Source: Rhynchosporium graminicola (taxonomy: Eukaryota; Ascomycota; Leotiomycetes; Helotiales; Ploettnerulaceae). From it: a DNA stretch of 64,000 nucleotides. Below, piece after piece: positions 34,887-45,371 of the stretch. The translations under genes and the position numbers were made by a program. Under the pieces are notes generated by a model. It saw only the letters and a list, made by a program, of their open reading frames with translations, was not told the origin of the DNA and did no database searches. Location: positions 620,001 to 684,000 of the forward strand of contig FJUW01000011.1 of the NCBI GenBank assembly GCA_900074885.1, given 5' to 3'. The first letter of the stretch is position 1; every line of letters starts with the position of its first letter.

Positions 34887-35932
34887 TAGGCGACACTTTT
34901 CTTCTCATTGCTTGCTACACTCGTTTTGTATTTTCCGGCACATCTTAGTTGAGTTGTACTTGTTGTTGAGAAGCTATGGGATACTATTTTGTATGGATAG
35001 TAGAACCTGGTAGATTGTTGCTTGTCTGCCATATATGGCTGGACAGAGGAGTTTGTTCTGTATTCTTGAAATGCTTGGCGATTTCCAGCAGGTTTACTTA
35101 TGCTGATACTTCGCTCCAATCACGAGGGTGAATACTTTCGGGCTTCTGCTAGGCACCTCCTGTCGAGAGTCAGCTGACTCTTGTGATGGAATTGGTAGGA
35201 TTGCTTTCCCTAGCTAATTTTGTGTACAATCACAGCCTGTGCATATTACGATTGTCTAAAATGACGCTCCACAATCAACCACTGCTCAACTTGTAGTCGG
35301 AAAATTACTTCGTGACTTTCGCAGCGGTTTTCTCATGGTGCAAAAGAGCTGCTTGTTTCATTTGAGATAATCAGCCAAATCCTCCAGTCACTAATGTATC
35401 CCTTGAGTCCACAGATATTTGCAAGTCTGAAACCATGAGAGACTCGGTGTCTCATTTCAGTATCCCAACTCGTGACATTCTATTGGAGAGCTTCGCGCAT
35501 CTCCTGCTTTGATTTTGTTGAGTGTTGATCGGGGTAGATGTTCATCTTTTGATTGATGCAGAGCTGGACGAGAATAAATCTCGCTTTCTCGGGTATTTCT
35601 CTATCTACATTCTTTTCCTTTTTTTTTTCTCAAATCACCACCTTGAAAAACATCTGGACATCCATACCTCCACGATACCGAACAACATACCATGTCACAA
35701 CTCTGAAACTCTGCGCGTCGCCATCTGAGTCTTTGCACTACCAACGACCCATCACATCAATGTTCAATCAGCTCCATCTTTCACGACGTCTACAGTGCCA
35801 CGAGCGCGCGCGCACATTACCCTTCCTTTATCTGAATATAATTCAGCCACCAGGTAAACAAAAAATCCGGCTCTTGTACCTGGCCACTCTGATATGCATT
35901 TCTAGTCATCACTTGGAGATGCCGGAGAAGGC
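34887..35932. other. intergenic, possible 5' exon of the following small gene
   Basis: No complete gene is seen. A GTAAAC donor near 35856 and a TTTCTAG acceptor near 35906 could delimit an intron leading into the acidic ORF at 35933, but reading phases did not agree for any upstream ATG I tested. Confidence 0.35.
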
Positions 35933-36322
35933 GTGAGCTCAGCGAGCCAAGAAAGCTGTTCCACCGACGTTACATTCTCATCCTCGAATCTTCTGACTAT
36001 CAAGGCTAAAGCATCGATTGCGTCGGCGGATCGGGTGCTTGCAAGTGGAGACATGATGGATGCAGGGCGGAAAGAGATAGATCAGGAAGAACATGGGGAT
36101 GATGGAGAAGATGAAGACGATGATGAAGATGATGATGAAGAAGTTCACCACGAAAGACCGAACTCGCTCAAAATGGCTTTCAGAGAACTGAAGTTTGAGA
36201 ACAAGACGCCGATATCAGAGGTACAGCGCAAGGGGAAGGAGCCAGTCGAGGCAGAGATCAAGAAAGTGCTCTGCCAGTACCAGTTGGATCTCGACGAAGG
36301 AAAAGAAAGCGGAAATAGATAA
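35933..36322 (+). CDS. small acidic hypothetical protein, 5' end uncertain
   Basis: The frame opens without an ATG (its first codon is GTG). Read from the acceptor near 35906 it gives SSLGDAGEGVSSASQESC. The first in-frame ATG is at 36053, which would give a 90-residue protein. It has a long Asp/Glu tract (DEDDDEDDDEEVHHERP) and a charged C-terminus (FENKTPISEVQRKGKEPVEA). I see no family module of the neighbouring coiled-coil genes. It could be a small nuclear-type acidic protein or a fragment. Confidence 0.35.
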   Translation: MSSASQESCSTDVTFSSSNLLTIKAKASIASADRVLASGDMMDAGRKEIDQEEHGDDGEDEDDDEDDDEEVHHERPNSLKMAFRELKFENKTPISEVQRKGKEPVEAEIKKVLCQYQLDLDEGKESGNR

Positions 36323-36872
36323 GGTATCTATGTGAATAAGAATGTTTCTTGAGGGTGCCCCTTGGCTTAGTTTGGCTAGCTTAAGTGCAGTTAAGCCTAG
36401 CTAAGGTAGTTGCCTACATAATGTATTGAGGAGTTGCATCCGGAGTGAGGATGACAGAAGTTTCCTGAATGTTTACCCACCTAGGTAGAGACTAAAAGGT
36501 CACGTGTGGCAAGTCAATAAACAACAGGAAATGGTTTTTGCTTGCATACAACCATATTACCTTAGAGCTATCAAAAAGGAATACCATGTATACTAGACAA
36601 AGACAAAGCGGTTGACCACAAACCGATTTGCCTTAACATTTCCAGTACCTGTTTCGCTTATTCGAAGACCAGCGCCTTCCACACTGTGATTCTGTTAGCC
36701 TTCGCTGATTGGCTCGCTTGTTTTCACGCGCCTTCCTAATGCAGCACAATTCCAAACAGATGGCTCTGTCCATCTTTAGCCGTTCTCCTTCGAATTTTCA
36801 CCTTTCAGTTGTCTCCCTCTGGCTCGACAACATTACTTCAATCCTAGATTTTGCATCACAGTTCCTCAACTT
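36323..36872. other. intergenic, upstream of family member D
   Basis: Contains inverted GGCTTAG/CTAAGCC-type elements around 36363-36410 and a CACCTAGGTAGAG motif near 36480. No gene is seen. Confidence 0.45.
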
Positions 36873-38566
36873 ATGAAATCTGCTATCATGAGCAACACAA
36901 AAGAGAATTATCGCCCGGCCTCGAAGCCACTAGTACAGTTCAATCCTAAGGCCCTCGAATACGAACCCCAAGTCTTCGCGAAACCAATTGTTCTTGCAAA
37001 TTTGAATTACGCCGCACCTTCGGCTTCGAACACCTTGCCAGCGTCAAAAGCCCTGAGCTCACTGGAAACAAGCGAGGCACTCCGCGATAAGCTCGAGTTT
37101 GGCATCAGGAAGGCGAAGGTGGATCGTCGAACAGCCGAAGCCCAGCTTGCTATCGTCAATGCGGAGAGAACAATCATGCGAAGAGATATCCAGGAAATGA
37201 TGGACGATGCGGAGACTGCTCGCATGTATACAGAGGACCTACGTCAACGATTCGAAGAGGTAGTGCGCCAGAACGAGAAGTTGGTTGCGGAAGCCGAAAC
37301 TGCGAAGTTGAAGAAAGACCAATACGCTATTAAGATCAAGGATCTCGAACAGGAAGCCAAGTTGAGGGGAGACAGATACTCTGTCAAGACCCAAGAGTTG
37401 AAGGACCAAAACATCAGACTAGAAATGAAGATGGATAATATGCAGGAACTCAAGAGAAAAATGGAAATAATGGAAACAAAGACTGATGAAGTTGAGCAAC
37501 TCAAGGAGGAGATCAATAGAATGCAGACGAACGTTGCCAAGCTTGAGACGGAGTTGCAGGTGAAGGACCCTTTGTTTCAGGTTGGCGTTGATATAAGGAC
37601 TCGTTTCTTGGAGGAGGCAAAAATGTCACTCTGGCATGTCAAGACATGGGATAAAATCTCGGGTGAATACTTCCTCAAGAAGCATACAGTGGACTCAGCC
37701 ATAATTGAAAGGGGCTACAAAGCAGCGCATGGTGGTACGTATCGGAATGTCTTGAAATCAACCCTTCTAAGGCTTCCCTCGAGACACGCCCTATCTTGGT
37801 ATAAACATATGTTCGAAGAAAGCTGCTGATCTTCAATTTGTATAGGAAACGGAATGGCAGACGGGTCGTTATTTGTCCTCAACAAACTTTCAAGAGAATG
37901 GGCAACCAAAGAGACAAAGTGCGATTCCGCATGTCCATCAGCCAATGATGGGGAAGTTCCAGATACCGCCGGATCTGACGAAACCGCTTTCGAACATGAA
38001 CTTGAGGCACTGAAGCCAGAAAAGACTAACATTTTCGAGGAGCTTTACCACTTTAGACCTTGTCTGTATGCCACTATGCCAAGTAAGATGTTGGAAGCCA
38101 TTGATTACGAAGCCACAATCAAGACACTCATACTCTTCAATGAAGGTCTTGATCGCCCGCTGGCCCAGAAGCATCAAGCCCTCGATATTATTGGCACCGT
38201 CTTGTAAGTAAATGGGGAGACCAAGGCTTCCATTTCTGTGTGTCTCAAGTTTTATCTCGAGACATGTCTTCTTCAACTTCTTCAAGATCCTTCCAATATA
38301 TGTATTACTGACTTACCCGTCACCTAGGCGCAAGTATCCAGGACTTCCAAGGGAACATTTTGACACGGATGCCGATGTTCTCAGCAGAGTTGACCGAGTC
38401 AAAGCTTTGACTGAGATGATTATATTGTATGACAGAAGAAGGACTGGAAAGACGAGGGGGGCTCGAAGGTCAGGTGAGCATCGCGTTTTCTGGACAGTTG
38501 GGTTTCATGGCTGACTTTGATGACACAGGTTCTAGCTACCAATTCTCCGGCGAATCTTTGATCTGA
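36873..38566 (+). CDS. family member D: coiled coil plus GNxAAH-type module, 467 aa, four exons
   Basis: Function unknown. Exons are 36873-37734, 37846-38203, 38328-38473 and 38529-38566, all phase-consistent with canonical GT-AG ends. Residues about 65-240 form a continuous coiled coil (LRQRFEEVVRQNEKLVAEAE; EVEQLKEEINRMQTNVAKLE). The module starts DPLFQVGVDIRTRFLEEAK, then ERGYKAAHGG with His286, where an intron splits GG|NGMADGSLF. IFEELYHFRPCLYATM and ATIKTLILFNEG follow, then a helical end (VDRVKALTEMIILYD) matching members A and E. An acidic insertion of about 50 residues precedes the FxxLY element. The start could also be the second Met at 36888. Confidence 0.75.
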
Positions 38567-39394
38567 GTTGACTGTATTTCTACGTACGTGGAGGGAATTT
38601 GTCTGTGGCTTATTACAAAGGATGTGCTGCTAGCTTCCTTGAGATTGGAGATGGTTGCAAGATGTGGCCGGGCATGGACTTTCACTACCCAGCAACGTGT
38701 CAAGAAGTCATCGAATGTTTGTTTGCCACCCGGAGGTGTAACTGACTTTTTGTTTGGAACACTAATTTGTACAGACTCATCTGTAATCAAATATGATGCC
38801 ACGAATAGGCAGGCACTAGATCTATCACTGTAAGCTGGGATATGAGGAATTCTCAATAACGTGTTGTCCACGAATCCAACTATGTCAATCACAAGATACG
38901 CTTCAAGCCTAAGAAACTTCATCTCCCTCTTCACCAAGCCATGAGATCTTACTAAGCTTTTGATACCACAGTATGCGCTTCTCGAGGTGCCTCTTCCATT
39001 TTCTCTTAATGATTCTCTAGGTTTCTTTCCCTTCTTCCTTGTAGCATTCTCTTCTTGCAGATAATGATCAGCGATGGTGGGGACCGGTGGATTGAACTGT
39101 GCTATGTTGGGCTCTGTCCTGAGTGTCCTCGGATTTTCTATAGATTTGCCGTGTTCTTTAGGCCCATTTTGACTCTTGCTACAACTAGCGAGAACTGGGC
39201 GAACTGGTCTGCTAGGATATTTGACTTTCCTTTCAATCTAGACAATTTCCTGCTGTATTAGTGGCAGAGTGTCTGTAAAGCTGCTTAGTATTCCGTGATC
39301 CTCTGGTTGGAGTCTGATACTTGAGCTCCCAGGTGTCATTCATTGGAATTCCGTTTTCTAGCATCATCATTCTGATCGATCGACCCACAGCTGC
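38567..39394. other. intergenic, no gene seen
   Basis: Short frames on both strands (for example 38588-38833) are not family-related. No repeat was noticed. Confidence 0.45.
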
Positions 39395-40186
39395 TTACAT
39401 GGCTCGCTCGTCAGGGTGCTGAAACTCCTTCTCTGGCTTTCTATGAATTTGGCTCGTTCTTACGATGAGTTTGGCTGGGTATACTAGGGAGGATAGACTT
39501 CGGTACTTCTGATCTGATCGTCGAGGATCTAGCATAGGGTCCATTGTCGACTGCTCGGCCAGATTCGTATCCTGCTCTAGCTCCGCGACCGTGCTTAAGC
39601 CAGGACTTCTCTTCCTTTGCTTCCATTTGAGACTCTTGCCGAACCTTGTCATCCACAACATCCCGCTCCCACTCCCCTTTCTGCTTCCTTGAAAACTTCA
39701 TCCGTCTCGGTATACTGCAATGTGACTAGCTTCAATATCTCATCAATAGCAACAAGCTAACTCATCCACGTGAATTCCTCAAAATCCACTGCGTCGGTGT
39801 CAGTGAGAATCAAAACCTTATTCTACTGTGCCTGAAGCCTCTGAGCTTGTTGTGGAGGTGTTGAGCTTGTAATGCCAATCCTGAGCTATTTATTCGCTTG
39901 ATAAATTCGGTGTTTTCGTCTGTGAGATGGAATGGTGTTTCGTCAACGGGGTGGTTCTCATCGCAAATGGTGACGAGAACGAGGAGTTGGGTTTTTGGGA
40001 GAATCGGTGCGACATTGTGGATATTTGGTTGCGAAGAGTTCCAGCTGTCGATTCTCGCTGATGGCGGTAGGTGCGGGTTGTTTCGTGTTTGATTCTAGAG
40101 AGGAAACTTGTTCCACTTCTTGTTGTTCAAGCTGTGGAATAGAGGCCTACCGTAACATCTTGGACCCGTCTGTGGCTAGAGACTGA
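39395..40186 (-). pseudogene. degraded protein-coding relic, unidentified
   Basis: Several coding-like blocks on the minus strand lie in different frames and contain stops. In order: MIQSLATDGSKMLR then a TAG (about 40186), PQLEQQEVEQVSSLESN, then NVAPILPKTQLLVLVTICDE and FHLTDENTEFIKRINSSGLA in a second frame, LTDTDAVDFEEFTWMS then TAG and LVAIDEILKLVTLQYTETDE in a third, and a Lys/Glu-rich end near 39700-39440. The order and spacing suggest one former gene of about 250 codons broken by indels and substitutions. I do not recognise the family and see no module shared with the coiled-coil genes. Confidence 0.4.
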
Positions 40187-40190
40187 ATCA

Positions 40191-41252
40191 TAAATTATAC
40201 ATCACCGCAAGTCCTTGACCGGAGTCAAAGCAGAGAATCAGGCCAGCATGAGATCAACTATCTCCACTGGGCATGGCTAAGAGGTGCGAATCTTTTATGA
40301 CTACAGCTACCAGGATTATAACCAGTTGTTTTCGGAGCCGATTATTTGAGGTTCAGTACTTTATCTTAAGACATGGTAACGCGATCGGTGCGTTTCGATC
40401 CACCCACCAAATGCCAATTCCACCAAAATAATCAGAATTTCACCGAACTCTGTACTGTTTAGCCAGTGTCAAATCAAGCTATATTGTCAAGATACAAAGA
40501 GGGGTTCGTAATAGTGTAAATATAGTTTTGTAGTCTACCTGCTACTATGCTATCCTTTCGACACTCTATGAGGCTTAAACCTCATCAGCGCCTTCATAGG
40601 AGTTGAAGAGCTCACACGCAAATTGATCATACTGGTACCTCTTCTTCTGAATACAAGTCCCCTGATTCCGTTAACTCTTCACGTGGGTTATCTTGAGCTA
40701 CCACAAAGTAGCGATATCATGCCCTTTCCGGGCAGAATTTCCACTGTCTCTGGCCTTTTTAGTTACGTTAGTCCTGATTTTGTGCTGGGGAATAGAACCG
40801 TGGAAGGAAGAATGAACATTTTTTTTAGATGACTAAGTTCTAGTCTTCATATTTAGGAGTGATCTTATAAGCAAGGGAGAAGGCAGAATCGATATCTAGT
40901 TTGTAGTCGATATGTTGATTTGGAATTTCGCGCCTTGTTTTATCCCTGCTGCTACTTTAGCGAATGTACGGATTTCTTGATGATGATTTTGGCCACTCTC
41001 GATGAACGGCGAAAAATGAAATAGTCGTTCAATACCTACAGTCTAAAGCATGACCATTGGTCAAATTTGCTGAAGCGGTCGGTCGTTCCTTCCTCCATCT
41101 TTGAATTTTGACCCCGAGTTTCGCGAACTTCGCGACTTTTGTCCACCTTCGTACACAAAAACGCGAATTTCGCCTGATAGCAACTTTCCCCGCCACTTAC
41201 CAATGTAAACAAACAACCTGTCGATTCGGAAGTCGCAACCACCATTCACGAC
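40191..41252. other. intergenic, no gene seen
   Basis: AT-leaning sequence with only short chance frames. The last 150 bases are upstream of the zinc-ribbon-like gene. Confidence 0.45.
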
Positions 41253-41878
41253 ATGGGGCAAAACTTGACCATTCCTGCCTACCAGGGCGACCGAGTGCGA
41301 CTCACACGATCCGTCTCCAAGACAGGCCTGACATTCAATAACAATATGTCTTACACCACACCCCCAGATATCGTTACCATCCCAGGTACTCCCAAGCTCC
41401 CGAATACATCTCGATGGGATTGGATTTGCTGCGCGTGCTACAAAGTCAATTATCTTGGGAGAGAGACTACCCAGTATTCTGAATGCCGTTTTTGCCAACA
41501 CGAGGTAAGCTATTCCTTTTGACCAGACGTGAGGAATATACACTGATATCTTTACAGCGCTGCAGACGATGTGCGATTAGCTGGAAGGAGTCTACTGTAT
41601 CATGCGACGATGACCAGCACACATCTAAGCCGTACGAAAAGATGCGAGAGGATGAGACCGACTACACGACGCCCGTGGAAGAGAATCGCTGCAATAGATG
41701 TACGATGGAGCGGCGAGAGCGTGATGAGCGGATCTTCAAGGAAGAAGAAGCTGTCAGTCTTGCTAGTCGACTTGGAAGATGTGAAGGTAGAAACAGTAGT
41801 GCTAGCGAGGAAAGCGCCAGGAGCGAGATTGGTGGGATTGGTGTCATTGGAAGGATGGCTGGCAGGTTGGCTATTTGA
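41253..41878 (+). CDS. Cys-rich zinc-ribbon-like protein, 190 aa
   Basis: Exon 1 is 41253-41504 and exon 2 41558-41878, with a 53-nt intron (GTAAGC..TTTACAG) inside the metal-binding region. The spliced sequence has WDWICCACYKVNYL, then SECRFCQHE joined to RCRRCAISWKES and further Cys in NRCNRCTMERRE. The C-x-C / C-x2-C-x-H / C-x2-C pattern around a Trp-x-Cys start resembles small fungal zinc-binding proteins, but I cannot name a family. The first 55 residues are polar and the C-terminus is charged with a Gly/Ile tail. It ends tail-to-tail with the sterol glucosyltransferase relic. Confidence 0.65.
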
Positions 41879-44377
41879 GGGATAGTGAGACACATGAGAG
41901 CCGTTGACAACAGCAGTGAAGATTCGATACATTGAAATCATTTTGTCTGAAAAAACAACATATATATGGCAAATTTCCCCTTTCTATCGCCAAAGCTTGC
42001 CCACACCGACGTGCCACCGTATAATCATATCCATGATCCTGCATACTCAGCATCAGCGCTTGCTGCAAATCCTCATCATCTTTGTCATCGACAAAGCTAG
42101 CACGCCCTTTTCCCTTGTGTCGATGTATCATTTCCAGGAGGCTCTGCTTCGCGACATAGGCCATTACAATAGCTTCTTCCGTCTTTTCATGTGCAGTCTT
42201 CTCCCCACTCTGGGTCTGTTGTGCCTCAAACTCACTCCGTGTGTTACCTGCAAGATGCCCTGATCCTGTGGCGCACGAAAGAAGTTGCCTAACGTCACAA
42301 GACTTACGTGCTACGGTATCTGGCTGCAATGTGATACTTTGACTCTGTCTCGATAGGCCCTGCTCCGTGACTCGCTGCAGTTTTCCCTCGTCTTCCAATC
42401 TTTCCCTCACACATTGGCGAACATCAGCTTCACTTGTTGCTAACGCGTCATTTGGCTGACTGCTTTCAATATCTTATCATTCTCGGTCAAGCTGGAGCGT
42501 ATTTCCAATGGGACCTTCTTCTTCCGTACTTCTATGGGATATATCCTCAACTGCCTGCCGAATAGATTCATCCGTGTCGGTAGCACCCAAGAGCCCCTGT
42601 CCAGCTAGTGAACTATACGTAATGGACGAAGTAGATTCTCTACCTATAGTCGAAGCAGCTGCACTGGTGAACAGAGAGGAACTTGAGGCAGCATGTCCGT
42701 CCCGGCAGGTCTCCGTGACCTCCACGTCCAAATTTTGCTGATTTTCTAGAGTCGGTCGCATCAAATCATCGTGAGACTGCTTTTTGGTTAGGTATTTCTG
42801 GCTCAAATTCCAACGTGCGATCACATCTTCTTTCTCCTCATCAGAGCTCTGCAGCCAATCCTCGTAGCCCGGGGCCGTTCTGGACGCCACAATGTAGCTC
42901 TGTGCATTGCTACCGAAGAAGAATTTCCACTTCCTTATAAACCCCTTTAATCAGATAGGCGGGCAGAGCGAACAGAGCAGCGCCTGGCTTTGCGATAAAT
43001 CCTCCCACACCTTTACCTAAGCCTTTAAGAAAGCCAACAGGTCCCTCCTTCTAGGCTCCCGTATGAGGCTGCGAGACTAGACCAGTAACTCTATCGTACC
43101 ATCCCAGGAAAAACTCCTTTCCCATTCCGACGGCCCATATTAGACTCACTGGATCCAGACCGAGACACTTCTCTCGGAAACGGTTCACGATGTCGCCTAG
43201 ACCTTGCCACATCAAAACTCCGATCATAGAATAAGATAAATAATTGGTGATTTGAATGTCGGCGTTAGAGGACTGGGTACTAGCCAATGGATGTAGCAAC
43301 GCTTGGGTGGGAGAATAGGGCATCGCAAACATGATATGGAGTGGAATGCCGAGTTTCTCCGCTATATGGATGTGGGCGAAGCTCGGAGGATTGGCTATGA
43401 TACATTCCGCAACGAAGTGTTTTTGTGAAGGTTCGCTCGCAGAGTGCTCGGAGTGCCTGGAGGTATCACCGTAAGTCTATAAACTCATTCCGAACCCAGA
43501 TTTGAAGCAAGATCGCTAGTAGACCTGGAAATATTCAGCGACGTCTTTCCTTCTTTCGTGGACGTCTCCACTCAGTACGCTGCGAAATCCTGGCATCAAG
43601 CTAGGGTTCTTGACCATGAAAGCCATCAGCCGGGAGGGATCCCCGCCGATGCTGTAGAACTCTAAACCATTATTCTCGACGAAGTCCTTGAAATTAGGAT
43701 GTGTAGCTAGCCAAACTCGATGGCCGCATGTTTCTTTGAGTACTTTCCTTAAGGCGATGAACGGTGGTACTTCTTCCCTCGAGCCCACAACCTTTAGAAT
43801 ATTAACACTTACTCCTATATATACCTGGGAACGGATATGTCAAGTATTGGGATCAGAACTGATATCACCGAAGAAATCAGGAGAACATGCTGACCTGGAC
43901 TACCATATTCAGCGGCGGTGGCGGAGGAACTCCTTCACTGCCACCTATAGAAGTAGGAATGTAAGGAAGAGGAGATGAGCTGTTCTCATCCACAAGCTCG
44001 ACTTTTTGTCGTAAAGCAGGTGTGAAAACCCGAAAGAGACCGCGATTGAAGCGGTTGATTCGAATATTGACACGACCATCGTCAGTGACAGGAGCACCTA
44101 ACCCAGACTTCCTATCGCCAATCTCGCCATACGCATCGCCGTAAGCCGAAGGATGAATAGAAACTCCGGCAGATTCTAGACTAAGGACATCAGTATCCTG
44201 TAGAGGCGTTCCGTAAACCCGCCTTGGATAAGCTGTTTGATCATCCTGAGCGGAAGCGGCAGGTTGCGCTTGTTTGAGTATGGACCTTTGTATCTGGTCT
44301 GTTTCCAGAGGATAGTCGTGAGATCTGGGAGCCATGATTGGAAAATTTGAAGGTAAATACAACTTCTGCTGCGGCAT
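41871..44377 (-). pseudogene. fungal sterol glucosyltransferase relic lacking the catalytic C-terminal GT half
   Basis: Family blocks are readable in order. The N-terminal region (44377-43877) has VNIRINRFNRGLFRVFTP and LNMVVQ. After an intron come VVGSREEVPPFIALRKVLKE (the usual GSRGDVQPF is altered), LEFYSIGGDPSRLMAFMVKN and PSLMPGFRSVLSGDVHERRK (to 43516). Next are [20 protein letters not shown] and [18 protein letters not shown] (43332-43150). After KCLGLDPVS the sequence jumps to [16 protein letters not shown], a block that normally lies beyond the UDP-sugar-binding domain. A stop then precedes GPVGFLKGLGKGVGGFIAKP. The C-terminal part (42890-41871) keeps the SLLEMIHRHKGKGR block and a UIM-like DEDLQQALMLSMQDH. 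The catalytic domain is deleted, and stops and frameshifts occur, so the gene is dead. Confidence 0.82.
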
Positions 44378-45371
44378 AGGTCAGAACGTAACTTCATGGC
44401 ATTCTTCTCATACTTATAGACTTCGAGCGTACAGCTATCTAGTAAAACAGGACCAATGGAGACAAGCAAATCTCAAGGCTGTGATGCGGAGACAAAGATA
44501 GAACAGCATCAGATATTATTTGTGAAGCACTTGTATTTCTCCACGGCACAATAGTAGCAGACCAATTAAGTCCTCTCGTTGTAGTACCAAAGTAAGAGTT
44601 GCTCAAGGGTGCTAAACGGTACGGCCAATGAGAGACTGCTTACTTAATAGCTGCAACCCAGCAGGGCGGGTCATCACCACCGCCGACTCCACTTATTAAC
44701 CGAATTTTCTTAGCCTCCTTCAGTACAGGTAAACAAGCTTCCAAGTAAAACAAATACTATTGGTAAGCTTTGACGCTTGAATATCATGATAGGACAGCCC
44801 CCTATCCGGATCTCTATCAAACTTGTCCCTTAGTAAGATCATGTCTCATAATCTTAAGTCGTGCTTTGTCGGCTTCACTTTACCAGGAAAGACATTATTC
44901 ATTGTGGTACAGCTCAATTTTTATTTGCTTCGATTGATATGAGTTTCAAGAGGGGAAGTATCTGCTTTAACAAAAATATCTTGCGATTTGCGTTTCGATA
45001 ACTCATGCCGTCGACTAGCTCTGAGACCCAAATTGAAGATGATGCTGCTACTGGCTATCGCAGCGCCGAGCCAGTATCGATCGATTAGGGGAGAATTCAA
45101 TTGCCTGAATCTCAAGAACGATATTCAAAGGTAGACACGAGAAAACCTCATATTCATGCTTGATCCCAGATATACTCCAACATTTCCACGTCAATTGACA
45201 CCACAGCTCTACAAAGCAATCTACTCAAAAAGACTCAAGCATAACATGACACATCAGTATGGCAGAATTTTCTTGGTCATTAGAACCGCAGCACAACCTC
45301 GTTGATTTCTTGAAGCACCAATTAGCAAGGATATATGATAACCAGGATGCAAGACTTACACCAAGTCGGGA
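44378..45371. other. intergenic, no gene seen
   Basis: This contains the upstream region of the glucosyltransferase relic and the 3' region of member E. The frames at 44921-45115 and 45259-45400 are not coding-like. Confidence 0.45.
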
